Position numbers and translations under genes: made by a program
Shown here: piece after piece, positions 7,480 through 15,698 of the stretch
Layout: each line of letters opens with the position of its first letter
How positions within the stretch are numbered: position 1 is the first letter of the stretch
Notes under the pieces: model-generated
What the model saw: the letters and a program-made list of their open reading frames with translations, nothing else
Told to the model about the DNA's origin: nothing
Databases searched by the model: none
Assembly: GCA_947630075.1 (NCBI GenBank)
Contig: CANRGF010000007.1
Coordinates: 1 to 22,668 of the forward strand
Reading direction: 5' to 3'
Source of the DNA: an uncultured Clostridia bacterium
GTDB lineage: Bacteria; Bacillota; Clostridia; Christensenellales; UBA1242
Length of the DNA stretch: 22,668 nt

Positions 7480-10407
7480 ATGAAAAACACGAAAAAGTTT
7501 GATTTAAAGAAATGCTTAATATGTTTGTTGCTTGCGCTTGTGTTGGCGCTCACTCCTATTTTGTTCGCTGGCTGCATGGCAGACGGCAAAGATGGTGCGC
7601 AAGGTCCACAAGGTGAGCAGGGCATTAAGGGTGAAACTGGTCCACAAGGTCCGGTTGGTCCGCAAGGTCCAAAAGGTGATGCGGGCAAAGACGGCGTGGG
7701 CAATTCCTTCCGTTTTGGCACAACCACTCCAGAAGAAGCGAACATCGATTCACCTACCGTTGGCGATTTGTATCTAAACAAATCTAATTATGACATTTAT
7801 GAATATGTGTCAGAGGATGGCGTAAACAAATGGAAGCAAATTGGCAACATTAAAGGTGAGGATGGCAATCCGGGCGCACCAGGTAGCCAGGGTGTTAAGG
7901 GTGAAAACGGCACCTCAGTGCTTCATGGTGAAAGTGCGCCAGATCCTGAGCTAGGTGTTGTGGGCGATTTCTATCTAAACACAACCACTGGAGAACTCTT
8001 TAAAAAGGAAGGCGAAAGCAATTGGGGGGATTCGATTTCCAACCTCAAAGGCGAGCCAGGTTCTAAAGGTGAAGATGGCAAGCCGGGCGCACAAGGTGAG
8101 AAGGGCAATCCGGGCAAAGATGGTATAGATTGCTATATGGACTATGCCGGCTATTTCTGGAATGGTTCGCAGCGTTTATCCGTGCACGATGAAGATGTAA
8201 CCGCTGGTAGCGATGTGTTTGACCACACTCTAGAAATCACCGGCATTATGAGCAAATATTATGGCGCAAGCTATGTTGATTTGTCATCAAATCACATCGC
8301 TTTGATGTCTTATTATAAGAAAAATGCAAATGTAACCATATTCTCTAGCATGGAAATGATAGAGATGACTGTTTATGCAAAAGAAGAGGGCTCTCTCAAT
8401 ATCGGCACAGCAGCAGTGAAAGACATTGTTGAAGCGCGCACAAGCCAAAGCCCTTTCACTTTGTCTAACGGCAAAACTTATCAAGTTGTTGAAGGCAAAA
8501 ACGTAATTAAATTTGAAGAGCCTATAAGAGTTGGTGAATATGAAACAATCGTGCTTGGTGGCGCAGGCTCAGTTTCTCTATATTATGCTAAGGATATTCC
8601 TGTTAGCGATGAGACAGGCAACTTCACCTTGCTAGATGGTCAAACTCACGCTCAAGTGATTAGTGGCACAGATGATGGTGGTTATGCCGACACTCTTGCA
8701 ATTCAAGTTAAAGTTAAATTGCAAGAAGATTTGCCAATTTTTGAAAATTTGGAAGAAAATATTACACAAGATTTTGGTCCACTTTCGCAAATTTGCCGTT
8801 ATAAAGCAGAAAAAGGCGGAGATGGTGATGATCAACATACTATAGTTGATCATTTCTCTACTGGTGACGAATATTGGGGAGCATATTTGTACCCTAACGA
8901 AAAAATCTTTGCTGGCAAAACAATAACAAAAATTCGTGTGCCTGTGCTATATCTTGAACAGACAGGTAACCGTTGTTATCTTGACCTTTATAAAGTAAAG
9001 GCTTATAATTCTCCTAAAGATGAAGAAGCGGTAGCAGATAGAAAATCGACAGGTTTTTTGGATAATCATCGTTTAACCAACCCTACTCCGTTGGAACTTA
9101 CAAATGCACAATTTTTAGCAGCAAAAGCCGATTTGGAAGCTAATGGCGAACATTTTAAAAGACCAGACAACTATGTATATTTTTCAAAAAATCTTCCAGA
9201 AGATCTTTACTTGGGTTGGGTTGAATTTAATTGCCATATTGAAGTTGGTGCAGATGAAACACTTGCCTTTTGTGGTTCAGGAGGTGGTGTGGATTGGATA
9301 TTCTTAAACACCGCACTCAATACAAACACCTTGAAGGGTTACCAAGAGAAACCTGAGTATTACAATCAAATGAACATTATTGGCTGTGTTGGGAAAAATG
9401 AAGGCCTTGCGGTTTATAGCGGCAATATAGAGCACACCCAATACATGTTCTTCGATATCTATTATGAAGCAACTTGGTCATTAGAACAACAAATTGAAAG
9501 AATTAACAAACTTGAATATGACTCCTCTTCCGCTGAAAGATATGAAACACTAAAAACCACATTAGCTTCTAAAGGCATTAAATATGTTTCAATTTTGGGC
9601 GACAGCATAAGCACTTATGGAGGCTATTCAAACGAGTGGGACACCCAAAACAGCGAAATTAAAACCAATGGCATTTGGGGAGACAACGATAGTGACCACA
9701 ACCATTATGGCAATAAACAATTCTATTTCAATGACGAAAACGGACTTTTCGATAATGGATATAATACTCACACGAACTTCATTGAAAAGCTTAACGTGCC
9801 AACAGTTGATGACACTTGGTGGATGTCCACAATAAAAACTGCCGGATTGGAATTGTGCGTTAACAATTCAAGTGCGGGCGATATGGTAACTTCTCAGCTT
9901 GCAACCAAGCGAAGCCAACAACTTCACGACAACATACATCAAGACACAAAAAGACCAGATCAACAAGAAGACATTTACCCTGACATTGTGGCAATATATA
10001 TGGGCATAAATGACTTCAATTCCACAAATAATATCACTGCACAAGCATTTGGCAAAGCGTACGAAAAATTGTTGCAAGGCATTTTAGACCAATATGGGTC
10101 TAAATCTGAAAATTTCACAATCTTTGTGTTAACCTTGCAGCCTTGCAATTTTGGCGATTCCACTTTGGCACAAGATAGCGAGCCACAATACAGCACCAAC
10201 CTTGAAACTTACAATGCGGAAATAAGAAAACTTGCTGCATCAATGGATAATGTTGAATTGGTGGATGCATTTAAAGATTGTGGTTGGACTAAAGATACTA
10301 TTAAAAGTTATGCAAACGATGGTTTGCACCCAAATAAATTGGGAATGGAAAGAATTTCAAAATCATTTTTGAAAGCGTTATATGATTTTTATGTTGTAAA
10401 TGCGTAA
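7480..10407 (+). CDS. Collagen-like lipoprotein with C-terminal SGNH/GDSL hydrolase domain (paralogue 2)
   Basis: 975-residue paralogue of the preceding gene and probably co-transcribed with it (29-base gap containing GGGGAG four bases before the ATG). The signal peptide ends in the lipobox FAGC with Cys32. Collagen-like Gly-X-Y blocks lie at about 36-73 (13 triplets, several GPQ/GPK), 126-144 and 191-215, again separated by two VGDxYLN...W modules. The beta-rich middle differs most from paralogue 1 and has an extra stretch of about 20 residues near residue 440 (KAEKGGDGDDQHTIVDHF). The catalytic blocks are complete: GDSIS (Ser709), NNSSAGD (Gly800), GIND (Asn844) and DGLHPN (Asp947, His950). 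It is predicted to sit on the outer face of the membrane, with the collagen part as a trimeric stalk and the hydrolase exposed. The localisation follows from the lipobox; the trimer and the substrate are inference. Confidence 0.88.
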   Translation: MKNTKKFDLKKCLICLLLALVLALTPILFAGCMADGKDGAQGPQGEQGIKGETGPQGPVGPQGPKGDAGKDGVGNSFRFGTTTPEEANIDSPTVGDLYLNKSNYDIYEYVSEDGVNKWKQIGNIKGEDGNPGAPGSQGVKGENGTSVLHGESAPDPELGVVGDFYLNTTTGELFKKEGESNWGDSISNLKGEPGSKGEDGKPGAQGEKGNPGKDGIDCYMDYAGYFWNGSQRLSVHDEDVTAGSDVFDHTLEITGIMSKYYGASYVDLSSNHIALMSYYKKNANVTIFSSMEMIEMTVYAKEEGSLNIGTAAVKDIVEARTSQSPFTLSNGKTYQVVEGKNVIKFEEPIRVGEYETIVLGGAGSVSLYYAKDIPVSDETGNFTLLDGQTHAQVISGTDDGGYADTLAIQVKVKLQEDLPIFENLEENITQDFGPLSQICRYKAEKGGDGDDQHTIVDHFSTGDEYWGAYLYPNEKIFAGKTITKIRVPVLYLEQTGNRCYLDLYKVKAYNSPKDEEAVADRKSTGFLDNHRLTNPTPLELTNAQFLAAKADLEANGEHFKRPDNYVYFSKNLPEDLYLGWVEFNCHIEVGADETLAFCGSGGGVDWIFLNTALNTNTLKGYQEKPEYYNQMNIIGCVGKNEGLAVYSGNIEHTQYMFFDIYYEATWSLEQQIERINKLEYDSSSAERYETLKTTLASKGIKYVSILGDSISTYGGYSNEWDTQNSEIKTNGIWGDNDSDHNHYGNKQFYFNDENGLFDNGYNTHTNFIEKLNVPTVDDTWWMSTIKTAGLELCVNNSSAGDMVTSQLATKRSQQLHDNIHQDTKRPDQQEDIYPDIVAIYMGINDFNSTNNITAQAFGKAYEKLLQGILDQYGSKSENFTIFVLTLQPCNFGDSTLAQDSEPQYSTNLETYNAEIRKLAASMDNVELVDAFKDCGWTKDTIKSYANDGLHPNKLGMERISKSFLKALYDFYVVNA

Positions 10408-10430
10408 AATGTCGAAAATGCGTAAGTTTT

Positions 10431-10461
10431 AGATTAGGTTTTTTACGCCTAATCTTTTTTT
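10431..10461 (+). terminator. Intrinsic terminator after the paralogue pair
   Basis: Arms AGATTAGG (10431-10438) and CCTAATCT (10448-10455) around a 9-base loop, followed by T7. The same arms recur in the terminator at 13642. Confidence 0.85.
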
Positions 10462-10511
10462 GCTGTGGTTATTTTTGGCAACCACCTTTTTTTGTTTTCG
10501 CCTAAAAATGA

Positions 10512-10540
10512 TTGAATTATTGCGCTAGATATGATATAAT
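10512..10540 (+). promoter_or_regulatory. Sigma-A promoter with extended -10 for the Cys-rich lipoprotein
   Basis: TTGAAT (10512-10517), 17 bases, TATAAT (10535-10540), with TG one base before the -10 box. The leader is only about 14 bases and holds a GGAGA ribosome-binding site at 10549-10553. Confidence 0.8.
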
Positions 10541-10560
10541 CAAATCACGGAGAACAAATT

Positions 10561-13500
10561 ATGAATGCAAAAATTTCAAAGCGTTTTTGGCTCATTTTGC
10601 CGCTAGTTGTGGCTTCACTTTTTGTGGGCTTAGTTTTTGCCGGCTGTGGCCATGAGCATAGTTATGAATGGAAAATTGTAAGCGCCGCCACCTGCACTGA
10701 GGCAGGGCTTAAAGAGGGCGTTTGCTCATGCGGTGAAAAGGTGAGCGAGGTGATTGAGCCTCTTGGGCACGATTTTGTGTTTGATGGTGATGAAGACGAG
10801 TTCACCCATTCTTGCACGCGTTGCACTGAGAGTGGCGAATGTGAGTTGGAGTTAAATGAGATTAAGCCAACTTGTGAGAAGGGAGGCTACACTGAAGTTA
10901 GTTGCCACCTTTGCCATCACACAGACGAAATCAACCCAACTGAGCCACTCCCACACCGCTTTAATGAATATCGCCAATATTGGCGAGATGGCAAGAGCCG
11001 CCATGTGAGGACTTGTGCCAACTGCTCTTATGCAGAAGATAACGAATGCACCCCAACCGATGATGGGCGAGAGGTTGAGCCAACTTGCGAGCATGCTGGC
11101 TATTATTTGCACACTTGCTCAGTTTGCCAAGACGAATATGAATTGCCAAGCGAAAAAGAAGCACTAGGTCATAATTATACATACACTCACTCCGTGGAGG
11201 CAGACGGCAAGCATTATCACACCAAGCATTGCACTAACCAAACGGACGATGACCAAGACGAAAAGATTTATTGCAATTTCACAATTTCCACCACAGATGC
11301 AGATTGCACCAATGCGGGGAAAAGGCATTATTATTGCCCAGATTGTGAGCATGAATATGACGAAACAATCGATGCACTCGGTCATGAGTGGACAGATTGG
11401 TCTTTTGCTGAAGAAATAAGCGCGGATAGCGCTAAGCACATTCACACACGCACCTGCCAAAGGCAAGGCTGCAGCGAGAAGGATAAGAAAGAATTCACTT
11501 TCAGCCAATCTAAAACTGACGCCACTTGTTTGGTTGAAGGCTTCACCACCTATACCTGCCCAGACGATGACGGTGCTTGTGGTGGATATAGCGTAACGAA
11601 AAAGACGGAAGAATTAAAAGAGCATATTTGGGGGCCATGGAAATATTTAGGCGATGACACTCATAAGCACTATAGAGAGTGTGATGTGGGAAATCACCGC
11701 GAAGAGAAGGCTTGCCAAGAAAATGCTGTGATAACCCCGGCAAACTGCGATCGTGGTGGTTTCACCACCCACACTTGTGAGGATTGCAAAAATGAATATA
11801 CCGACACTCTCACTCCAATCCGCGCGCACTCATGGGGCGAGTGGATAAAGGAAGAGCAAGAGGACCACAAAACTCACACTCACGAATGTATTTATGAAGA
11901 TTGTGATAAAACTGAAACTTTCAACTGTGAGTATGATATAGACGAAACTCCAGCCACCTGCCAAGCCACAGGCAAAAAGGTTTACACCTGCCCAGATTGC
12001 CAAGATAGTTATGAGGAGACGCTAGATATGTTGGCTCACATTTGGGGCAGTTATGAAAAAGCAGATAGAGAAGGCTATCATTGGCGCTATTGCTCGCAAG
12101 GCAATCACTATGAAGAAGCCGCCGCTTGCGTGGACGCCACTCCAACCACAATCGACCCAACCTGCGAGCAGGGTGGGCACACAGAAAATCATTGTGATAT
12201 CTGCAATCAAGATTTCATCACAGATGTGAAAGAGGCGCTTGGCCATGATTGGGACGAGTGGCAAACCACAGATGACGACCACTCTCACACTTGCAAACGC
12301 GAGTTGTGTGAATATCACACTGAGCCACTCACAGCCGCACACGATTTCGCTGAGTGCAGTGTTTGCGAATGTGGTTATGATGGCCTAGAATATGAATTAA
12401 GTGGCTCTTATGCGCATGTGTTAGGCTATGGCAAAGCATCTGGCACAAAGAAAGTTTGGTTGCGCGCCACTTATAAAGGCTATGAGGTGGAGAGAATTCA
12501 CGAAAGAGCCCTTGAAAATAATAAAAATTTAGTTGAAATAAAAATTGATGAGGGCATTAAAAATATAGATAATTTGGCATTTAATAATTGTCCAAATGTG
12601 GAAAAAATTAGTTTGCCAGACTCACTCATCAGCCTTGGCTCAAACAACATTTCTTCAAAATATTTAGATAATCAAGAGAATTGGACTAAGGTTGGCAATG
12701 GCAGAGTGCTCTATATCGGCCACCACCTATATTCAGCACGCGATATCTCTGGCAGTTACACAGTTGAGCCAGGCACAAAGTCAATCTGCAGATCGGCATT
12801 TATGTTAAATAAAGGCCTCACTGAGATTGTGATCCCTAATAGCATCGTGTTTATAGGCTCTTATGCGTTTAACGATTGCGTCAACCTTCAAAAATGCGTG
12901 TTTGATGGCACGATTGGCGACTGGTTTAAAATTTTCTTCGTTGATGAATTGTCAAATCCGCTCCACTATGCCACTGAGTTCCATGTGGATAGGGCATCAG
13001 GCACGATTTCGTTGCCAGAAGGTGTCACCAGCATCCCAGCCGGCACATTTATGGGAGACACAGAGATAACTCAAATTGAAATTCCAAGCACGGTCACCGA
13101 AATCGGCGCAAGGGCGTTCTATGGTTGCACAAATTTGGCAACGGTCATTATAAAGAGTGAAAAAATCCGCAGCATTGGTGAGGACGCATTCTCAGGCACA
13201 GCCTTCTATGATAATCAATCAAATTGGTCCAACGGCGTTTTATATCTTGATGTAAAAGCCGAAGACGGCAGCACCACTTGCAGTTATCTATTAAAGGCGG
13301 ATAACGAAAAATTAGCAGACAATCCAGAAGTTATAATTAAAGAAAACACCAAATTAATTGCGGGCGGTGCATTTAGAAATTGCACTAACTTGCAAAAAAT
13401 CACCATTTGCAGCACGATTGAAGTGATTGGCATCAACGCGTTCACAGGTTGCTCAGGTTTAACTTCTGCCATATTTGAAACAACTTGGTCTTGGATGGCG

Positions 13501-13626
13501 TTTAGCGACTCGCTCAATATTGGCAGGCATGTGGGTGCGAGCAAGTTAAAAGCCGACCCAGCAGAAGCCGCCAGAAATCTTGTGTTCAACGATGGCGGAT
13601 GGACTGTTTATGGCAAAAATTCATAA
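10561..13626 (+). CDS. Lipoprotein with Cys/His repeat array and LRR_5 (BspA-like) leucine-rich repeats
   Basis: 1021-residue surface lipoprotein. The signal peptide ends in the lipobox FAGC with Cys29. Residues of about 30-600 hold eight full and one partial module of 55-75 residues with the pattern ATCxxxGxxxxxCxxCxxxxxxxxxxxLGHxW, often preceded by HxHxxxC (for example TCEKGGYTEVSCHLC, TCSVCQDEYELPSEKEALGH). Regular CxxC pairs and histidines could form small metal-binding or disulfide-closed units. From about residue 605, LRR_5 repeats follow, for example LTEIVIPNSIVFIGSYAFNDC and IPSTVTEIGARAFYGCTNL, as in BspA-type adhesins and many gut-bacterial surface proteins. The repeats suggest binding to host or bacterial ligands; no catalytic motif was seen. 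It is a single-gene unit and is visibly richer in GC than the genes at the window ends. The architecture is confident; the role is inferred. Confidence 0.87.
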   Translation: MNAKISKRFWLILPLVVASLFVGLVFAGCGHEHSYEWKIVSAATCTEAGLKEGVCSCGEKVSEVIEPLGHDFVFDGDEDEFTHSCTRCTESGECELELNEIKPTCEKGGYTEVSCHLCHHTDEINPTEPLPHRFNEYRQYWRDGKSRHVRTCANCSYAEDNECTPTDDGREVEPTCEHAGYYLHTCSVCQDEYELPSEKEALGHNYTYTHSVEADGKHYHTKHCTNQTDDDQDEKIYCNFTISTTDADCTNAGKRHYYCPDCEHEYDETIDALGHEWTDWSFAEEISADSAKHIHTRTCQRQGCSEKDKKEFTFSQSKTDATCLVEGFTTYTCPDDDGACGGYSVTKKTEELKEHIWGPWKYLGDDTHKHYRECDVGNHREEKACQENAVITPANCDRGGFTTHTCEDCKNEYTDTLTPIRAHSWGEWIKEEQEDHKTHTHECIYEDCDKTETFNCEYDIDETPATCQATGKKVYTCPDCQDSYEETLDMLAHIWGSYEKADREGYHWRYCSQGNHYEEAAACVDATPTTIDPTCEQGGHTENHCDICNQDFITDVKEALGHDWDEWQTTDDDHSHTCKRELCEYHTEPLTAAHDFAECSVCECGYDGLEYELSGSYAHVLGYGKASGTKKVWLRATYKGYEVERIHERALENNKNLVEIKIDEGIKNIDNLAFNNCPNVEKISLPDSLISLGSNNISSKYLDNQENWTKVGNGRVLYIGHHLYSARDISGSYTVEPGTKSICRSAFMLNKGLTEIVIPNSIVFIGSYAFNDCVNLQKCVFDGTIGDWFKIFFVDELSNPLHYATEFHVDRASGTISLPEGVTSIPAGTFMGDTEITQIEIPSTVTEIGARAFYGCTNLATVIIKSEKIRSIGEDAFSGTAFYDNQSNWSNGVLYLDVKAEDGSTTCSYLLKADNEKLADNPEVIIKENTKLIAGGAFRNCTNLQKITICSTIEVIGINAFTGCSGLTSAIFETTWSWMAFSDSLNIGRHVGASKLKADPAEAARNLVFNDGGWTVYGKNS

Positions 13627-13641
13627 TTATATGAAATCAAA

Positions 13642-13668
13642 AGATTAGGCAACCCCTAATCTTTTTTG
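13642..13668 (+). terminator. Intrinsic terminator after the Cys-rich lipoprotein
   Basis: Arms AGATTAGG (13642-13649) and CCTAATCT (13655-13662) around a 5-base loop, followed by a T-run that abuts the -35 box of rarA. The stem arms are identical to those of the terminator at 10431. Confidence 0.85.
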
Positions 13669-13669
13669 T

Positions 13670-13697
13670 TTGCAATTTTTGCATTTTTTGCTATAAT
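13670..13697 (+). promoter_or_regulatory. rarA promoter predicted to give a leaderless mRNA
   Basis: TTGCAA (13670-13675), 16 bases, TATAAT (13692-13697). Only six bases separate the -10 box from the ATG at 13704, so transcription should start at or next to the A of ATG. Confidence 0.7.
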
Positions 13698-13703
13698 TAA
13701 ATT

Positions 13704-14999
13704 ATGAAAAAGTCGCAAGAAGAGAATTTTGAAGAAATAATCACCAGCACGCCACTTGCTGAGCGCATGCGCGCCAATTCATTAGATGAGTTTATCGGGC
13801 AAAAGCATATAGTGGGTGAAAATTGCCTTATCCGCCGCGCCTTAAAGGTGAATAGGCTGGGCAGTTGCATATTTTATGGCCCGCCCGGTGTGGGCAAGAC
13901 CACTCTCGCATATATAATTGCCAATTCACTCGGGCTTGAATATGTAAAATTAAATGCAGTGTCTAGCGGGGTGGCGGACGCAAAGAAAGTGATAGATAGC
14001 GCCAAAAAGATGTTTGAACTTACAAACAAATCAACCATTCTTATCCTAGACGAGTGTCATAGGTGGAGCAAGGCGCAAAGCGATTGCGTTTTGGAAGCAA
14101 TGGAGCGCGGATATATCACCTTTATCGGCACGACCACCGAAAACCCGCACATTAGCATGACGCCGGCAATAATAAGCCGTTGCAGGATATTCAAATTTCA
14201 GCCATTAAGTTTGGAAGATATTAAGGACGCACTGCTTCTAGCCATTAAAGATAAATCAAGGGGTTATGGCAAACTAAAAATCAAGATAGATAGCGAAGCG
14301 CTCAATCATATAGCAATGTTTGCCAATGGTGATTTGCGCACCTCTTATAATGCACTAGAATTGGCAGTTAGCACCACGCCAGCCGGCAAAGACGGGGTGA
14401 TTTTAATAGACAAATCAGTGGCAAAAGAATGCATTCAGCAACCCGTCATCTCGGTGGATGAAAATCTTTATTATGACATGCTCTCCGCCTTTTGCAAAAG
14501 CCTTAGGGGCAGTGATAGCGATGCTGCACTCTATTGGGCAGAGCGCCTAATTCAAGCGGGGTGCGACCCACTTTTAATTTGCCGCCGCTTAATTGCTCAC
14601 GCCAGCGAAGATGTGGGCATGGCGGATAGCAACGCTGCGCTGCTAGCCATGGTGGCTATGTATGCCGTCAAAAATTTGGGGCTTCCTGAGGGCAACATTC
14701 CGCTCGCTCACGCAATAATTTATGTTTGCGAGGCAGAGAAGTCTAATAGCGTGAAAATGGCGCTCACAATGGCACAGGAGGACGCAGAATTTCATCCGGA
14801 CGACAATGTACCCGAGCACTTAAAAAATTATCATTATGACATTAAAAATCCGCCAGCCTATAAATATCCTCACGATTTTGGTGGCTATGTGAAGCAACAA
14901 TATCTGCCAAACAAATTGAAAGATAGGGTATATTACACTCCAAGCAATAATGGGCGAGAGCGTGGATTAGTTAAGAAAAAAGATAGGTTTAAAAACTAA
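13704..14999 (+). CDS. rarA: Replication-associated recombination protein RarA (MgsA/WHIP family AAA+ ATPase)
   Basis: 431-residue AAA+ ATPase of the clamp-loader-related RarA family, which acts at stalled replication forks. It has the full family layout: N-terminal TPLAERMRANSLDEFIGQKH, Walker A GPPGVGKTT (59-67), Walker B ILILDECHRWSKAQSD (112-127), sensor 1 GTTTENP, the arginine-finger region AIISRCRIF, sensor 2 GDLRTSYNALE, and the C-terminal tetramerisation segment with AGCDPLLICRRLIAHASEDV and YKYPHDFGGYV. Residues LDECHRW replace the commoner DEIHRF, a mild deviation that keeps the catalytic acids. No Shine-Dalgarno is present and the promoter sits directly against the ATG. It is followed 84 bases later by rubrerythrin, which has its own promoter. 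Confidence 0.95.
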   Translation: MKKSQEENFEEIITSTPLAERMRANSLDEFIGQKHIVGENCLIRRALKVNRLGSCIFYGPPGVGKTTLAYIIANSLGLEYVKLNAVSSGVADAKKVIDSAKKMFELTNKSTILILDECHRWSKAQSDCVLEAMERGYITFIGTTTENPHISMTPAIISRCRIFKFQPLSLEDIKDALLLAIKDKSRGYGKLKIKIDSEALNHIAMFANGDLRTSYNALELAVSTTPAGKDGVILIDKSVAKECIQQPVISVDENLYYDMLSAFCKSLRGSDSDAALYWAERLIQAGCDPLLICRRLIAHASEDVGMADSNAALLAMVAMYAVKNLGLPEGNIPLAHAIIYVCEAEKSNSVKMALTMAQEDAEFHPDDNVPEHLKNYHYDIKNPPAYKYPHDFGGYVKQQYLPNKLKDRVYYTPSNNGRERGLVKKKDRFKN

Positions 15000-15027
15000 C
15001 TTTGCAGTAAAAATAACATTAAAACAT

Positions 15028-15056
15028 TTGCAAAATAAAAAATAATAATTTAAAAT
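15028..15056 (+). promoter_or_regulatory. Sigma-A promoter of rubrerythrin
   Basis: TTGCAA (15028-15033), 17 bases, TAAAAT (15051-15056). The start site is predicted near 15063, a short distance before the AGGAGG at about 15073. The gap from rarA holds no convincing terminator, so read-through from rarA is possible. Confidence 0.65.
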
Positions 15057-15083
15057 ATTTTTATAACCATTTAGGAGGAAGTT

Positions 15084-15635
15084 ATGGATTATAAATTTGA
15101 CATCAAAGGCACGCAAACAGAGAAAAATTTGCAAACTGCTTTTGCAGGCGAGAGCCAAGCCCGCAATAAATACACTTATTTTGCCAGCGTTGCAAAAAAA
15201 GAAGGTTATGAGCAGATTGCAGCAATCTTTGAAGAAACTGCCAATAACGAAAAAGAGCATGCAAAAATGTGGTTTAAAGTGCTTAATGGCGGCTCAGTGC
15301 CATCCACTGTTGAAAATCTTTTAGCCGCAGCACAGGGCGAAAATTATGAAACCACAAAAATGTATAAAGAATTTGCCGAAACAGCCAAAAAAGAAGGCTT
15401 AAAAGGCCTTGCAGTGTTGTTTGAAGGCGTGGCAAAAATCGAGGCTGAGCACGAGGCTAGATATCGCGCCTTGCTTGAAAATGTTAAGAAGAAAAAATGC
15501 TTCGTTAAAAAGGAAGCAGTGGTTTGGGTTTGCAGAAATTGCGGTCATAAGCATATTGGCAAGTCTGCGCCAGCAGTTTGCCCGGTTTGCGGTCATCCTC
15601 AATCATATTTTGAAGTGGAATCAAAAAATTATTAA
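15084..15635 (+). CDS. rbr: Rubrerythrin
   Basis: 183-residue non-haem iron protein that reduces hydrogen peroxide in the cytosol of anaerobes, with electrons from NAD(P)H via rubredoxin-type partners. The N-terminal four-helix ferritin-like domain carries the diiron ligand pattern: Glu23 in FAGESQARNKY, ExxH at 56-59 in NNEKEHAK, Glu86 and Glu89 in GENYE, and ExxH at 120-123 in IEAEHEARY. The C-terminal rubredoxin-like domain has the two Cys pairs C150xxC153 and C166xxC169 that hold a mononuclear iron (VCRNCGH and CPVCGHPQSYF). The length is normal for the family. AGGAGG precedes the ATG. The gene indicates an oxygen-sensitive lifestyle. Confidence 0.96.
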   Translation: MDYKFDIKGTQTEKNLQTAFAGESQARNKYTYFASVAKKEGYEQIAAIFEETANNEKEHAKMWFKVLNGGSVPSTVENLLAAAQGENYETTKMYKEFAETAKKEGLKGLAVLFEGVAKIEAEHEARYRALLENVKKKKCFVKKEAVVWVCRNCGHKHIGKSAPAVCPVCGHPQSYFEVESKNY

Positions 15636-15662
15636 AAAAGGGCAGAGCATTCTGCCTTTTTT
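15634..15662 (+). terminator. Intrinsic terminator after rubrerythrin
   Basis: GGCAGA (15641-15646) and TCTGCC (15651-15656) around GCAT, flanked by an A-run and T6. It overlaps the last base pair of the stop codon. Confidence 0.85.
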
Positions 15663-15666
15663 AAAC

Positions 15667-15693
15667 AAAAAAATCACCTTTCGGTGATTTTTT
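15667..15693 (-). terminator. Intrinsic terminator of the 652-residue membrane protein gene
   Basis: Arms 15667-15678 and 15683-15693 (AAAATCACC / GGTGATTTT core) around TTTC. The hairpin lies just past the minus-strand stop at 15699. It is flanked by A and T runs and may serve both convergent genes. Confidence 0.8.
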
Positions 15694-15698
15694 ATTTG

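Larger units (their letters stand above)
4604..10407 (+). repeat. Tandem gene duplication (two paralogous lipoprotein genes)
   Basis: The two genes run head-to-tail, share the same domain order and have near-identical DNA stretches: in the signal-peptide region (near 4650 and 7516), in the segment encoding KYYGASYVDLS, and around the SGNH GDS, GIND and DGLHPN blocks. The central part is much less alike, and copy 2 has an extra segment near 8790-8880. Confidence 0.85.

Noticed and set aside
10648..12400. Cys-rich repeats considered as separate zinc-finger regulators
   Set aside because: They follow a lipobox signal peptide in one uninterrupted frame, so they belong to an exported lipoprotein, not to a DNA-binding protein.
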